Shown here piece by piece: positions 35,254-43,743 of a stretch of DNA of 64,000 bases (its first letter is position 1; each line of letters starts with the position of its first letter). A model generated the notes under the pieces. That model did not search any database, had not been told where the DNA came from, and saw nothing but the letters and a program-made list of their open reading frames with translations. The stretch spans positions 682,001 through 746,000 of the forward strand of contig NZ_RXFT01000001.1 of assembly GCF_003952165.1 (NCBI RefSeq), given 5' to 3'. The stretch is from Variovorax guangxiensis (GTDB taxonomy: Bacteria; Pseudomonadota; Gammaproteobacteria; Burkholderiales; Burkholderiaceae_C). The translations under genes and the position numbers were made by a program.

Positions 35254-36621
35254 CTAGATCTTCTTGACCAGCACCTGGCTCTTGCGGTCCCAGTTGTACT
35301 TGCGCTTGCGGGCTTCGGGCAGCCAGTCGGGGTTGACCTGCTGGAAGCCGCGCTTGAGGAACCAGTGCATGGTGCGCGTGGTGAGCACGAAGATGCTCTC
35401 CAGGCCGATGGCCTTGGCGCGGTGCTCGATGTGCTTGAGGATGCGCTCGCCGTCGCCCTGCGACTGCGATTGCGGCGACACCGTGAGCGCCGCCATCTCG
35501 GCCGTGCGCGCCTCGGGATAGGGATAGAGCGCCGCGCAGCCGAAGATCACGCCGTCGTGCTCGACCACCGTGTACTGGTGGATGTCGCGCTCGATCTCGG
35601 TGCGGTCGCGCTTGACCAGCGTGCCGTCGCGCTCGAAGGGCTCGATCAGCTGCAGGATGCCGCCGATGTCGTCCACCGAGGCCTCGCGCAGGCTCTCGAG
35701 CTTCTCGTCGATCACCATGGTGCCCACGCCGTCGTGCACGTACACCTCCAGCAGCAGCGAGCCGTCCAGCGCGAAGGGCAGGATGTGGTTGCGCTCCACG
35801 CCGGCCTTGCAGGCCTTCACGCAGTGCTGCAGGTAGAAGGCGGTGTCGGTGGGCTTCTGCGGCGGCGGCAGCGAGGCCAGCAGCTTCTCGGCGGCGTCCA
35901 GCGGCAGCTCGGTGTCGATGGGGTTGTCCTCGCTCTCGGGCAGCTCGCTGTCGATGCGGATGCCGGGAATCTCGGTCAGGAAGATCAGCTTGTCGGCCTG
36001 CAGCGAAATGGCCACGCTGGTGGCGACTTCTTCCATCGTCAGGTTGAAGGCCTCGCCCGTGGGCGAGAAGCCGAAGGGCGACATGAGCACCATGGCGCCG
36101 AAGTCGAGCGTGCGGCGGATGCCGGCGGCGTCCACCTTGCGCACCAGGCCCGAATGCTTGAAGTCCACCCCGTCGACCACGCCCACCGGCCGCGCGGTGA
36201 TGAAGTTGCCCGAGATCACCCGCACCGTCGAGCCCGCCATCGGCGTGTTGGGCAGGCCCTGGCTGAAGGCGGCCTCGATCTCGTAGCGCAGCTGGCCGGC
36301 GGCTTCCTGCGCGGAGTCGAGCGCCACTTCATCGGTGATGCGGATGCCGTGCGAGTACTTCGCCTCGTGCCCCTTGGCCGCCAGCTGCTCGTTGACCTGC
36401 GGACGGAAGCCGTGCACCAGCACGATCTTCACGCCCATGCTCTGGATCAGCGCCAGGTCCTGCGCGATGTTCTGCAGCTTGCCCGCCGCGATCGCCTCGC
36501 CCGCGAGCCCGACCACGAAAGTCTTACCGCGGTGCGTGTGAATGTAGGGCGCGACCGAGCGGAACCAGGGCACGAAGGTGAAATTGAAGACGGTGGACAT
36601 GGGGCGTGATTGTGCATTCAT
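35254..36621 (-). CDS. argA: Amino-acid N-acetyltransferase (N-acetylglutamate synthase)
   Basis: A 455-residue two-domain enzyme. The N-terminal amino acid kinase-like domain has GKTFVVGLAGEAIAAG and IVLVHGFRPQVNEQL. The C-terminal GNAT domain has AALTVSPQSQSQGDGERILK and IFVLTTRTMHWFLKRGFQ. It acetylates glutamate with acetyl-CoA, the first step of arginine synthesis, and in relatives the kinase-like domain mediates arginine feedback. A second ATG seven codons later (MSTVFNFTFVPWF) is an equally possible start. Confidence 0.95.
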   Translation of the reverse strand: MNAQSRPMSTVFNFTFVPWFRSVAPYIHTHRGKTFVVGLAGEAIAAGKLQNIAQDLALIQSMGVKIVLVHGFRPQVNEQLAAKGHEAKYSHGIRITDEVALDSAQEAAGQLRYEIEAAFSQGLPNTPMAGSTVRVISGNFITARPVGVVDGVDFKHSGLVRKVDAAGIRRTLDFGAMVLMSPFGFSPTGEAFNLTMEEVATSVAISLQADKLIFLTEIPGIRIDSELPESEDNPIDTELPLDAAEKLLASLPPPQKPTDTAFYLQHCVKACKAGVERNHILPFALDGSLLLEVYVHDGVGTMVIDEKLESLREASVDDIGGILQLIEPFERDGTLVKRDRTEIERDIHQYTVVEHDGVIFGCAALYPYPEARTAEMAALTVSPQSQSQGDGERILKHIEHRAKAIGLESIFVLTTRTMHWFLKRGFQQVNPDWLPEARKRKYNWDRKSQVLVKKI

Positions 36622-36678
36622 GAAGGGGCATTTGCCTGACTCGGCCGACTCGGCCCGACCCGGGCCGGGTCAGGCGAA

Positions 36679-38676
36679 TCAGGCGATCGCGCGCAGCACG
36701 CGGGCCGCGCTGGCGGGGACCGAGCCGCCGCCTGCGCGAGGCGCGGGAGGCGGCGGCAGCGGCAGTCCCCCGTGCCGGGCACGGAAGCCCGCCAGCAGCG
36801 CCGCGTAGGCGTCCGTGGCCGCGTGGGCCTCGCCCGAGCCCGGATCGGGCAGCCCCAGCATTGCCGCCAGCGCTGCCGGCGCGATGGAGCCGTCGCGCAG
36901 CAGCGCATCGACCACCGTCATCAGCGCCGGCGTGTGGGCCTCCAGCAGCGCCAGCGCGCGCTCGTGCTCCTGCGCCAGCAGCGCTTCGATCTCGGGGTTG
37001 GTGGCCGCGATATCGGTGTTGACGTTGTCGCCCGGGTCGTTCGCGACGTCGGTGCGGCTCAGCCGCGTGCCGAAGGCGAAGTGGCGCACGTACTGCGCCG
37101 CATTGGCGGTCGCCTGCATGAAGTCCTGCGTGGCGCCCGAAGTGCAGGCCTGCTCGCCGAACACCAGCTGCTCGGCGGCGCGGCCGGCCAGGCTCACGCA
37201 GATGCGGTCGCGCAGGTTCTCCTTCGACCAGGCCTTGCGCTGCTCGTAGCTGTTGTAGCCGCCCTCGAACGAGGCCACGTTGATCTTGATCTCCTGCGGC
37301 GCGCGGCCGAAGAGCAGGCCGTACGCCACGCCGTGGCCGGCCTCGTGCACCGCGAGCAGGGCGCGGAAGTCCTCGCTCGAACGCTGCTTGAGGCGGTTCA
37401 GCTCCAGTGCCACCGGAAACTGGCGGCGCGCCTTGCGGTACTTCGCCGAGATGGCCGACACGCCCGCGTCCAGCGAGAGCCATACCGGCTCGCTGCCGTT
37501 GGCGCCTTGCTCCAGCGCCCACAGCGCGGCGTTGACCAGCGTGGCGCTCAGGATCGCGTGGATCGACGAGAACAGCGGCCGCGTGCCCTGCGCCGGGAAC
37601 ACCGCGTTGGCGTAGATCTGCTCGTACACGCTCGCATCGAGCACGAAGCGCACGCCGGAGCTCTCCTGGATCTCGGCCACGTAGCGGTCGCAGATCGACA
37701 GGATCAGGCGCACGTAGGTCGCGCGGTTGAACGAGGGGTAGATCACGTGGTTGTTGCCGAGGCGGGCGATCTGCTCGGGTCGGAAGCGCTCGGCCAGCGC
37801 CTTCTTCACGTCGATGACGGAGAGCTTCTTCGTCAGGGCGTGGAAGATGTCGGCGTCGGTGTCGCAGTCTTCGACACGCTGGGCCGTCTCGGCGTACATC
37901 TCGTCGAGGTTGCCCGAGACGAACACCAGCAGCTTGCTGTAGTCGGTCTCCCAGCTCTGCTGCGTGTCGCGGAAGGCGCGCAGGCGCGCGTGCACCTCGG
38001 CGGGCTTCCAGGCCATGATCTGCAGCAGCGTTTCCGACAGCTTCAGGCAGCGCTTCACCTCGCGCGCCTCCCAGGGCGACAGGTGCAGCTTGCGCTTCTT
38101 GTCGTACTTCTTCTTGTCGGTGCCGTCGCGGTCCTGCGTGTATTCGGTGTAGGCCAGCGACGACTCGATCTCGCCGAGCATCGAAAGCGCGGGCGGCAGG
38201 CGGCCGTCGGACAGCAGCGCCCACACGTCCTGGTAGCGCTCTACCTTGGCGTCGTTGCCGCCGTTGTCGACCGTGCGGAAGCGCTGGAACTCGTCCAGCA
38301 CCAGGATGCCGGGCATGCCCTCGGCGATGCCCGACTCGGCCAGCATGGCCGAGATGGAGCCGCGGCTGTGATGGCCCGAGCCATGGCTGAAACCGTCCAT
38401 CTGCACTTCGATGAAGCGGTCGTAGAAGCCCAGGTGCTGCGCGAGCCTGCGCACCAGCTGCGTCTTGCCGGTGCCGGTGAGGCCCCAGAGGCAGACGATG
38501 ACGGGGCGGCTGATGAGCTGCGGCAGCACATACCAGGCGCGAAGCGAATCGATCACGCGATCGATGATGTCGTCGATGCCGAAGAGCTCGGTCTTCAGTG
38601 CTTCGGCGACGGTCTGCAGGTGGCGAGTGCGCTCGGCGAGCTCGGCATGCAGTTGGGTACGGATGTCTTTGGACAT
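36679..38676 (-). CDS. Soluble AAA+ ATPase fused to FtsH-type M41 metalloprotease domain
   Basis: A 665-residue protein with no membrane helix, unlike FtsH. The AAA+ module has Walker A WGLTGTGKTQL (65-72), Walker B GILVLDEF (123-130), sensor-1-like VFVSGNLDE (about 252-259) and RFRPEQIARL (about 297-306). The last resembles the Clp/HslU PExxxR sensor region and not the FtsH SRH. A Lys-rich insertion lies near 185-200. The protease half has the zinc motif VHEAGHG (His444, Glu445, His448) and SGATQDF (Asp518), matching the third ligand of FtsH. Both active sites look intact. A Pro-rich C-terminus follows. The start MSKDIRTQLH is chosen over a longer low-quality extension. Substrates and partners are unknown. 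Confidence 0.85.
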   Translation of the reverse strand: MSKDIRTQLHAELAERTRHLQTVAEALKTELFGIDDIIDRVIDSLRAWYVLPQLISRPVIVCLWGLTGTGKTQLVRRLAQHLGFYDRFIEVQMDGFSHGSGHHSRGSISAMLAESGIAEGMPGILVLDEFQRFRTVDNGGNDAKVERYQDVWALLSDGRLPPALSMLGEIESSLAYTEYTQDRDGTDKKKYDKKRKLHLSPWEAREVKRCLKLSETLLQIMAWKPAEVHARLRAFRDTQQSWETDYSKLLVFVSGNLDEMYAETAQRVEDCDTDADIFHALTKKLSVIDVKKALAERFRPEQIARLGNNHVIYPSFNRATYVRLILSICDRYVAEIQESSGVRFVLDASVYEQIYANAVFPAQGTRPLFSSIHAILSATLVNAALWALEQGANGSEPVWLSLDAGVSAISAKYRKARRQFPVALELNRLKQRSSEDFRALLAVHEAGHGVAYGLLFGRAPQEIKINVASFEGGYNSYEQRKAWSKENLRDRICVSLAGRAAEQLVFGEQACTSGATQDFMQATANAAQYVRHFAFGTRLSRTDVANDPGDNVNTDIAATNPEIEALLAQEHERALALLEAHTPALMTVVDALLRDGSIAPAALAAMLGLPDPGSGEAHAATDAYAALLAGFRARHGGLPLPPPPAPRAGGGSVPASAARVLRAIA

Positions 38677-39065
38677 GTTTTTCTTCTTGGATATCTGACG
38701 GGAACAGGAATGCGGCCGCCCCTTCACCATGAAGGAGTCGGCGGGCGTGACGCTGTGGGTGTCGGTTGCGGCGCTTCGGTCTGCGAAGCGCGCCGACCGT
38801 GTCGATGGCGCGGGCTTCAGGCCGGGCGAGGCAACTTGACCCTTCCGTGCGCACGGGGCGCACGGCTTGCGCAGCGACGGCGCAAGGTGGTGAGGGCAAG
38901 GCGGTAGGACATGGACGCGATCGTAGTGGCGGTTTGCAATTGAGTAAAGACTATTTACGGATCGTGTTGCAATCGAACCGCGCGCTGTGGATGCCGTGCA
39001 ACAACGGTGGTGCGCGCCGATAATCGACGGTTTGCCTGCCGCGCCGGCCCGACGACTGTTTTCCC
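38677..39065. other. 389-bp divergent region between the AAA-M41 gene and hrpA
   Basis: No convincing gene is present. The left two thirds is GC-rich. The part near 38930-38975 is notably AT-rich with a GTAAA-n5-TTTAC dyad flanked by two self-complementary TTGCAA hexamers. This looks like the control region for one or both divergent genes. The 5' leader of the protease gene would be about 260 bases if transcription starts there. Confidence 0.55.
38943..38972 (-). promoter_or_regulatory. Candidate promoter/operator of the AAA-M41 gene
   Basis: On the minus strand TTGCAA and TTTACT are separated by 18 bases, each a 4/6 match to sigma-70 boxes. They overlap the GTAAA-n5-TTTAC dyad. Weak evidence, but it is the only AT-rich patch in the region. 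Confidence 0.3.
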
Positions 39066-42000
39066 TTGACGACCACCACACCCCTTCGCATCGAATTCCC
39101 CGAATCGCTTCCTGTCTCCAGCAGGCGCGACGAGATCATGGACGCCATCTCGGCGCACCAGGTCGTGATCGTCTGCGGCGAGACGGGCTCGGGCAAGACC
39201 ACGCAGTTGCCCAAGATCGCCCTCGCGCTGGGCCGCGGCAAGATCAACGCCGAGCCCGGCAAGGGCCGGCTCATCGGCCACACACAGCCGCGCCGCATCG
39301 CCGCGAGCTCGGTGGCCAAGCGCATCGCCGAGGAGCTGAAGACGCCGCTGGGCGACGTGGTCGGCTTCAAGGTGCGCTTCCAGGACCGCCTCTCGCGCGA
39401 CGCCTCCGTCAAGCTGATGACCGACGGCATCCTGCTGGCCGAGACGCAGACCGATCCGCTGCTGAAGGCCTACGACACGCTCATCATCGACGAGGCCCAC
39501 GAGCGCTCGCTGAACATCGACTTCCTGCTGGGCTACCTGCGCGAGATCCTGCCGCGCCGGCCCGACCTGAAGGTGATCGTCACCTCGGCCACCATCGATG
39601 CAGATCGCTTTGCCCAGCACTTCGCCTCGGCGAAGGGGCCGGCGCCCACCATCTTCGTCTCGGGCCGCACCTATCCGGTGGAGCAGCGCTACCGCCCCTT
39701 CGAGGAATCGCGCGAACACGACCTGAACGACGCCATCGCCGACGCGGTCGACGAGCTCTGGCGCGATCCGCACAACGCGGGCGACATCCTCGTCTTCCTG
39801 CCAGGTGAGCGCGAGATCCGCGAGGCGGCCGACCACCTGCGCCGCCACTTGAGCCACCAGCCGCTGCTGCGCAGCGCCGAAGTGCTGCCGCTGTTCGCGC
39901 GGCTCTCGGGGCCGGAGCAGGACCGCATCTTCGACGGCCACACCGGCCGGCGCATCGTGCTGGCCACCAACGTGGCCGAGACTTCGCTCACCGTGCCGGG
40001 CATCCGCTACGTGATCGACACCGGCACCGCGCGCGTCAAGCGCTACAGCTTCCGCAGCAAGGTCGAGCAGTTGCTGGTCGAGCCGATCAGCCAGGCGGCC
40101 GCCAACCAGCGCGCGGGCCGCTGCGGCCGGGTGGCGAACGGCATCTGCATTCGCCTGTACGACGAGAAGGATTTCGAGAGCCGTCCGCGCTTCACCGACC
40201 CCGAGATCCTGCGCTCCTCGCTCGCAGGCGTGATCCTGCGCATGAAGTCGCTGCGCCTGGGCGACGTGGCGCGCTTCCCGTTCCTGGAGGCGCCGTCGCC
40301 GCGCGCCATCGCCGACGGCTACCAGCTGCTCAACGAACTGGGCGCGGTCGACGACGCCAACGAACTCACGCCGACCGGCGCGGAGCTGTCGAAGCTGCCG
40401 CTCGACCCGCGCGTGGGCCGCATGATCCTGGAGGCCCGCTCGCGCGGTGCGCTGGAAGAAGTGCTCGTCATCGCGTCGGCCCTGAGCGTGCAGGACGTGC
40501 GCGACCGCCCGATGGACGCGCAGCAGCAGGCCGACCAGGCGCATGCGAAGTTCGACGACGAGAAGAGCGAGTTCAGCGGCTACCTGCGGCTGTGGAAGTG
40601 GATCGCCGACGCGCGCGGCGGCCATGGAGACACCCACAAGCTGAGCAATCGCCAGTACGAGCAGCTGCTGCGCCAGAACTTCATCAACATCCGCCGCGTG
40701 CGCGAGTGGCGCGACATCCATTCGCAGCTGCTCACGGTGGTCACCGAGCACAAGTGGCGCATCAATTCTCAGCCTGCCGGCTACGAGGCGCTGCACATGT
40801 CGATGCTGTCGGGCCTGCTGGGCAACATCGGCTGGAAGCTGGAGGACGACGAGGCCTACCTCGGCGCGCGGGGCATCAAGTTCCACAAGCACCCCGGCGC
40901 TCACCTGAAGAAGAAGCCCGGGCGCTGGATCGTCGCGGCCGAACTGGTCGAGACCACGCGGCTCTTCGGCCGCGGCATCGCCAACATCGAGCCGCAGTGG
41001 CTCGAACAGGTGGCCGGACACCTGCTGAAGAAGCAGCTGCTCGATCCGCACTGGGAGAAGAAGGGCGCGCAGGTGTCGGCGCTGGAGCGCGCGACGCTCT
41101 ATGGCCTGGTGGTGTACAGCGGCCGGCGCGTGGACTTCACGCGGGTCGACCCCGTTGCCGCGCGCGAGATCTTCATCCGCGAGGCGCTGGTGGGCGGCCA
41201 GTGGGAAACCAGGTTCCCGTTCCTGCAGGCCAACCGCAAGCTGGTGCGCGAGGTCGAGGGGCTGGAGCACAAGTCGCGCCGGCAGGACGTGCTGGTCGAC
41301 GACGAGCTGATCTTCGCCTTCTACGACGCGCAGCTGCCCGCCGACGTGGCCGGCGGCGCCAGCTTCGAGAACTGGTACCGCCAGGCTTCCAAGGACCAGC
41401 CGCGCCTGCTGTACCTGACGCGCGACGAGCTCATGCGCCACCAGGCGGCGGGTATCACCACGCAATCATTCCCGCCTACGCTGCGGCTGGGCGGCGTCGA
41501 TTGCGCCGCGAGCTACCTGCACGAGCCCGGCGACGCGAAGGACGGCCTCACCGTCAGCGTGCCGCTCTTCGTGCTCAACCAGGTGAGCGAGGAGCGTTGC
41601 GAGTGGCTGGTGACCGGCATGCTCAAGGACAAGATCCAGGCGCTGCTCAAGAGCCTGCCGCAGCGCCCGCGCTCGCGGCTGGTGCCGCTGCCCGAGTCGG
41701 CCTCGAAGCTGGCTGAAGAACTGTCGGCGCCCGAAGTGTTCGGCACCGGCTCGCTGACCGACGTGCTGCTCAAGCGCGTGCGCGACATGACCAGCATCGA
41801 CGTCAAGCGCGCCGACTTCAAGCTCGACATGCTGGCGCCGCACCTGTTCATGAACCTGCGCGTGGTCGACGAGCACGGCCGGCAGCTGGGCATGGGGCGC
41901 AACCTCGGCGCGTTGAAGGCGGAGCTGGGCGCGCAGGCGCGCGGTGCCTTCCAGGCGCTGGCGGGGTTGAACGTCAAGGCGTCGCCGCAGAAGAAGGCAG

Positions 42001-42923
42001 CCGCCGCCGCGCCGGACGACCGGTCGAAGACACCTCCCTCGAAGGCGGCCGAGGCCCCCGCCGCGCTGCCCGCCGGCCAGCGTTACACGGCCTGGACTTT
42101 CGGTGAGCTGCCTGAACTGATGGAAGTGCGCCGCGGCTCGCAGTCGCTGATCGGCTTCCCGGCGCTGCGCGACGAGGGCGACGCGGTAACCATCGAAGTG
42201 TTCGACGAACCGGCCGTGGCGGCCGCCAGGCATCGCGCCGGCCTGCGCCGCCTGTTCGCGCTGCAGCTCAAGGATGCGCTCAAGTACCTGGAAAAGAACA
42301 TCCCCGACCTGCAGAAGATGTCGGTGGCCTACATGCCGCTGGGCACGTCGGAAGAACTGCGCGCGCAGATCATCGACGTGGCGATCGATCGCGCCTTCCT
42401 GCAGGAGCCGCTGCCGACCGACGAATTCGCGTTCAAGCGCCGGCTGGAGGAGGGCCGCGGCCGGCTCACGCTGATCGCCAACGAGGTAGCCCGGCTGGCC
42501 GGCACCGTCCTCGTCGAGTACGCGGCTGCCGTGCGCAAGATCAAGGACACGAAGATCCAGCCTGAAGCCGTGCAGGACGCCGCGCAGCAGCTGCAGCGCC
42601 TTGTCGGCAAGCGCTTCATCTCCGACGCGCCCTGGACGCAGCTGCAGCACTTCGCGCGCTACCTGAAGGCCATCGTGCTGCGGCTGGACAAGCTGCGCGC
42701 CGATCCCGCACGCGACGCGAGCAAGCTCGCCGAGCTGAAGCCGCAGGATCAGCGCTACTGGCGCCTGGTCGCAGAGCGCAAGGGGGTGGTGGACGAGCGC
42801 ATGCTCGAATTCCGCTGGCTGCTGGAAGAGCTGCGCGTGAGCTTCTTCGCGCAGGAGCTGCGCACGCCGCAGCCGGTGAGCGTGAAGCGGCTGGACAAGG
42901 CCTGGGCGCAGCTGCAGGCCTGA
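39066..42923 (+). CDS. hrpA: ATP-dependent RNA helicase HrpA
   Basis: A 1285-residue DEAH-box helicase, close to the E. coli length of 1300. Motifs in order: I CGETGSGKTTQLPK (38-45), Ia HTQPRRIAA, II LIIDEAHERS, III VTSATID, V VLATNVAETSLTVPGI and VI NQRAGRCGRV. HA2/OB and the long HrpA-specific C-terminal domain follow, with a Lys/Ala/Pro linker near residues 975-1005. HrpA acts on mRNA and rescues collided ribosomes in E. coli. The start is TTG, with no nearer ATG before motif I. Confidence 0.95.
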   Translation: MTTTTPLRIEFPESLPVSSRRDEIMDAISAHQVVIVCGETGSGKTTQLPKIALALGRGKINAEPGKGRLIGHTQPRRIAASSVAKRIAEELKTPLGDVVGFKVRFQDRLSRDASVKLMTDGILLAETQTDPLLKAYDTLIIDEAHERSLNIDFLLGYLREILPRRPDLKVIVTSATIDADRFAQHFASAKGPAPTIFVSGRTYPVEQRYRPFEESREHDLNDAIADAVDELWRDPHNAGDILVFLPGEREIREAADHLRRHLSHQPLLRSAEVLPLFARLSGPEQDRIFDGHTGRRIVLATNVAETSLTVPGIRYVIDTGTARVKRYSFRSKVEQLLVEPISQAAANQRAGRCGRVANGICIRLYDEKDFESRPRFTDPEILRSSLAGVILRMKSLRLGDVARFPFLEAPSPRAIADGYQLLNELGAVDDANELTPTGAELSKLPLDPRVGRMILEARSRGALEEVLVIASALSVQDVRDRPMDAQQQADQAHAKFDDEKSEFSGYLRLWKWIADARGGHGDTHKLSNRQYEQLLRQNFINIRRVREWRDIHSQLLTVVTEHKWRINSQPAGYEALHMSMLSGLLGNIGWKLEDDEAYLGARGIKFHKHPGAHLKKKPGRWIVAAELVETTRLFGRGIANIEPQWLEQVAGHLLKKQLLDPHWEKKGAQVSALERATLYGLVVYSGRRVDFTRVDPVAAREIFIREALVGGQWETRFPFLQANRKLVREVEGLEHKSRRQDVLVDDELIFAFYDAQLPADVAGGASFENWYRQASKDQPRLLYLTRDELMRHQAAGITTQSFPPTLRLGGVDCAASYLHEPGDAKDGLTVSVPLFVLNQVSEERCEWLVTGMLKDKIQALLKSLPQRPRSRLVPLPESASKLAEELSAPEVFGTGSLTDVLLKRVRDMTSIDVKRADFKLDMLAPHLFMNLRVVDEHGRQLGMGRNLGALKAELGAQARGAFQALAGLNVKASPQKKAAAAAPDDRSKTPPSKAAEAPAALPAGQRYTAWTFGELPELMEVRRGSQSLIGFPALRDEGDAVTIEVFDEPAVAAARHRAGLRRLFALQLKDALKYLEKNIPDLQKMSVAYMPLGTSEELRAQIIDVAIDRAFLQEPLPTDEFAFKRRLEEGRGRLTLIANEVARLAGTVLVEYAAAVRKIKDTKIQPEAVQDAAQQLQRLVGKRFISDAPWTQLQHFARYLKAIVLRLDKLRADPARDASKLAELKPQDQRYWRLVAERKGVVDERMLEFRWLLEELRVSFFAQELRTPQPVSVKRLDKAWAQLQA

Positions 42924-42934
42924 TGGCACGAAGA

Positions 42935-42957
42935 AAAGCCCGCTTGCGCGGGCTTTC
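42935..42957 (+). terminator. Terminator after hrpA
   Basis: AAAGCCCGC-TTGC-GCGGGCTTT forms a tight 9-bp stem with a tetraloop, 12 bases past the hrpA stop. The U-run is short, but the stem is strong and typical. Confidence 0.8.
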
Positions 42958-42997
42958 CCTTGGTTCCCTCAGTAACGTGACGCGTTGGCCGCAAAGG

Positions 42998-43156
42998 CTA
43001 TATGCGTCCCATGAGCACGAGGATCACCACGATCAGCACGACCAGGCCAAGGCCGCCGCTGGGTCCGTAGCCCCAGGAGCGGCTGTAGCCCCAGCTTGGC
43101 AGGGCGCCGATCAGCAGCAGGATCAGGATGATCAGCAGAATGAATGAGAGCGACAT
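42998..43156 (-). CDS. Small DUF3309-like membrane protein
   Basis: A 52-residue protein too short for usual gene calls. It starts MSLSFILLIILILLLIGALP, followed by SWGYSRSWGYGPSGG and a second hydrophobic stretch LGLVVLIVVILVLMGRI. The two short helices around a Tyr/Trp/Gly/Ser loop are the hallmark of DUF3309 proteins, common in Proteobacteria. A good ribosome binding site (GGAGAG) precedes the ATG. Function unknown; it probably sits in the inner membrane. Confidence 0.85.
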   Translation of the reverse strand: MSLSFILLIILILLLIGALPSWGYSRSWGYGPSGGLGLVVLIVVILVLMGRI

Positions 43157-43255
43157 GTTTTCTCTCCAGGGCGTTGTTGCGATGAGTCTTCATGCTGGCC
43201 CCATCGAATCGCGCGGAGGGCCGGAGGGTAGCCCCTCCGGTGGTCAGGCAACGTC

Positions 43256-43711
43256 CTACCGTGGGCGTCGGCGCTTTGCCGGCGTGCTCGCAGGCATGAA
43301 CAGAAGCCCCGCCGCCACCAGCAGGAAAACAAGGCCCAGGCCGCCCGTGATGGCCGCGCCGCCCCACAGCGAAAAGAAGCCGTCGAGCATGGCGTCCTGC
43401 GGGTCGTTCGGGTCGAAGAACACATCGACCGTTTCGCCGACCTCGTAGGCCGGCGGGCTGCTGCTGCTCGACGGCGCGAACTCGATGATCTCGCCCGACG
43501 GTGCCTTGAAGCGCACCAGCGGCTTCCAGGTGCCCGACTCGTTGCGCTTCGAGCTTTCGACGTGGAGCAGCCGCATCACCTCGCCCTGCGTGCGGCTGGC
43601 CGAGGCGATGAAGGTTGCCGTGTTGTGGTGCAGCAGCCAGGCGACGGCGCACAGCACGAGGCCGACCGCACCGAAAACGAGCCTCAGGATCGCAACCGGG
43701 TTGTTCTTCAT
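43256..43711 (-). CDS. DUF3592-type membrane protein
   Basis: A 151-residue protein with an N-terminal helix (RLVFGAVGLVLCAVAWLLHH) and a C-terminal helix (AAITGGLGLVFLLVAAGLLF). They bracket a soluble beta-rich domain with RTQGEVMRL, PLVRFKAPSGEIIEF and VGETVDVFFDPNDPQDA. The pattern TxGxV ... Y/FxxxxG ... G(D/E)xVxVxYdPxxP is that of DUF3592. The role is unknown. It lies 32 bases after the aminotransferase stop and may be co-transcribed. Confidence 0.8.
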   Translation of the reverse strand: MKNNPVAILRLVFGAVGLVLCAVAWLLHHNTATFIASASRTQGEVMRLLHVESSKRNESGTWKPLVRFKAPSGEIIEFAPSSSSSPPAYEVGETVDVFFDPNDPQDAMLDGFFSLWGGAAITGGLGLVFLLVAAGLLFMPASTPAKRRRPR

Positions 43712-43743
43712 TCGGGCAGCGTCGTCCGGGCAACGCCGCCGCG

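Noticed and set aside
38677..39081. N-terminal extension of the AAA-M41 protein
   Set aside because: The extra 135 residues are Arg/Pro/Ser low complexity and cover the divergent control region. The ATG giving MSKDIRTQLH starts the predicted helical N-domain.
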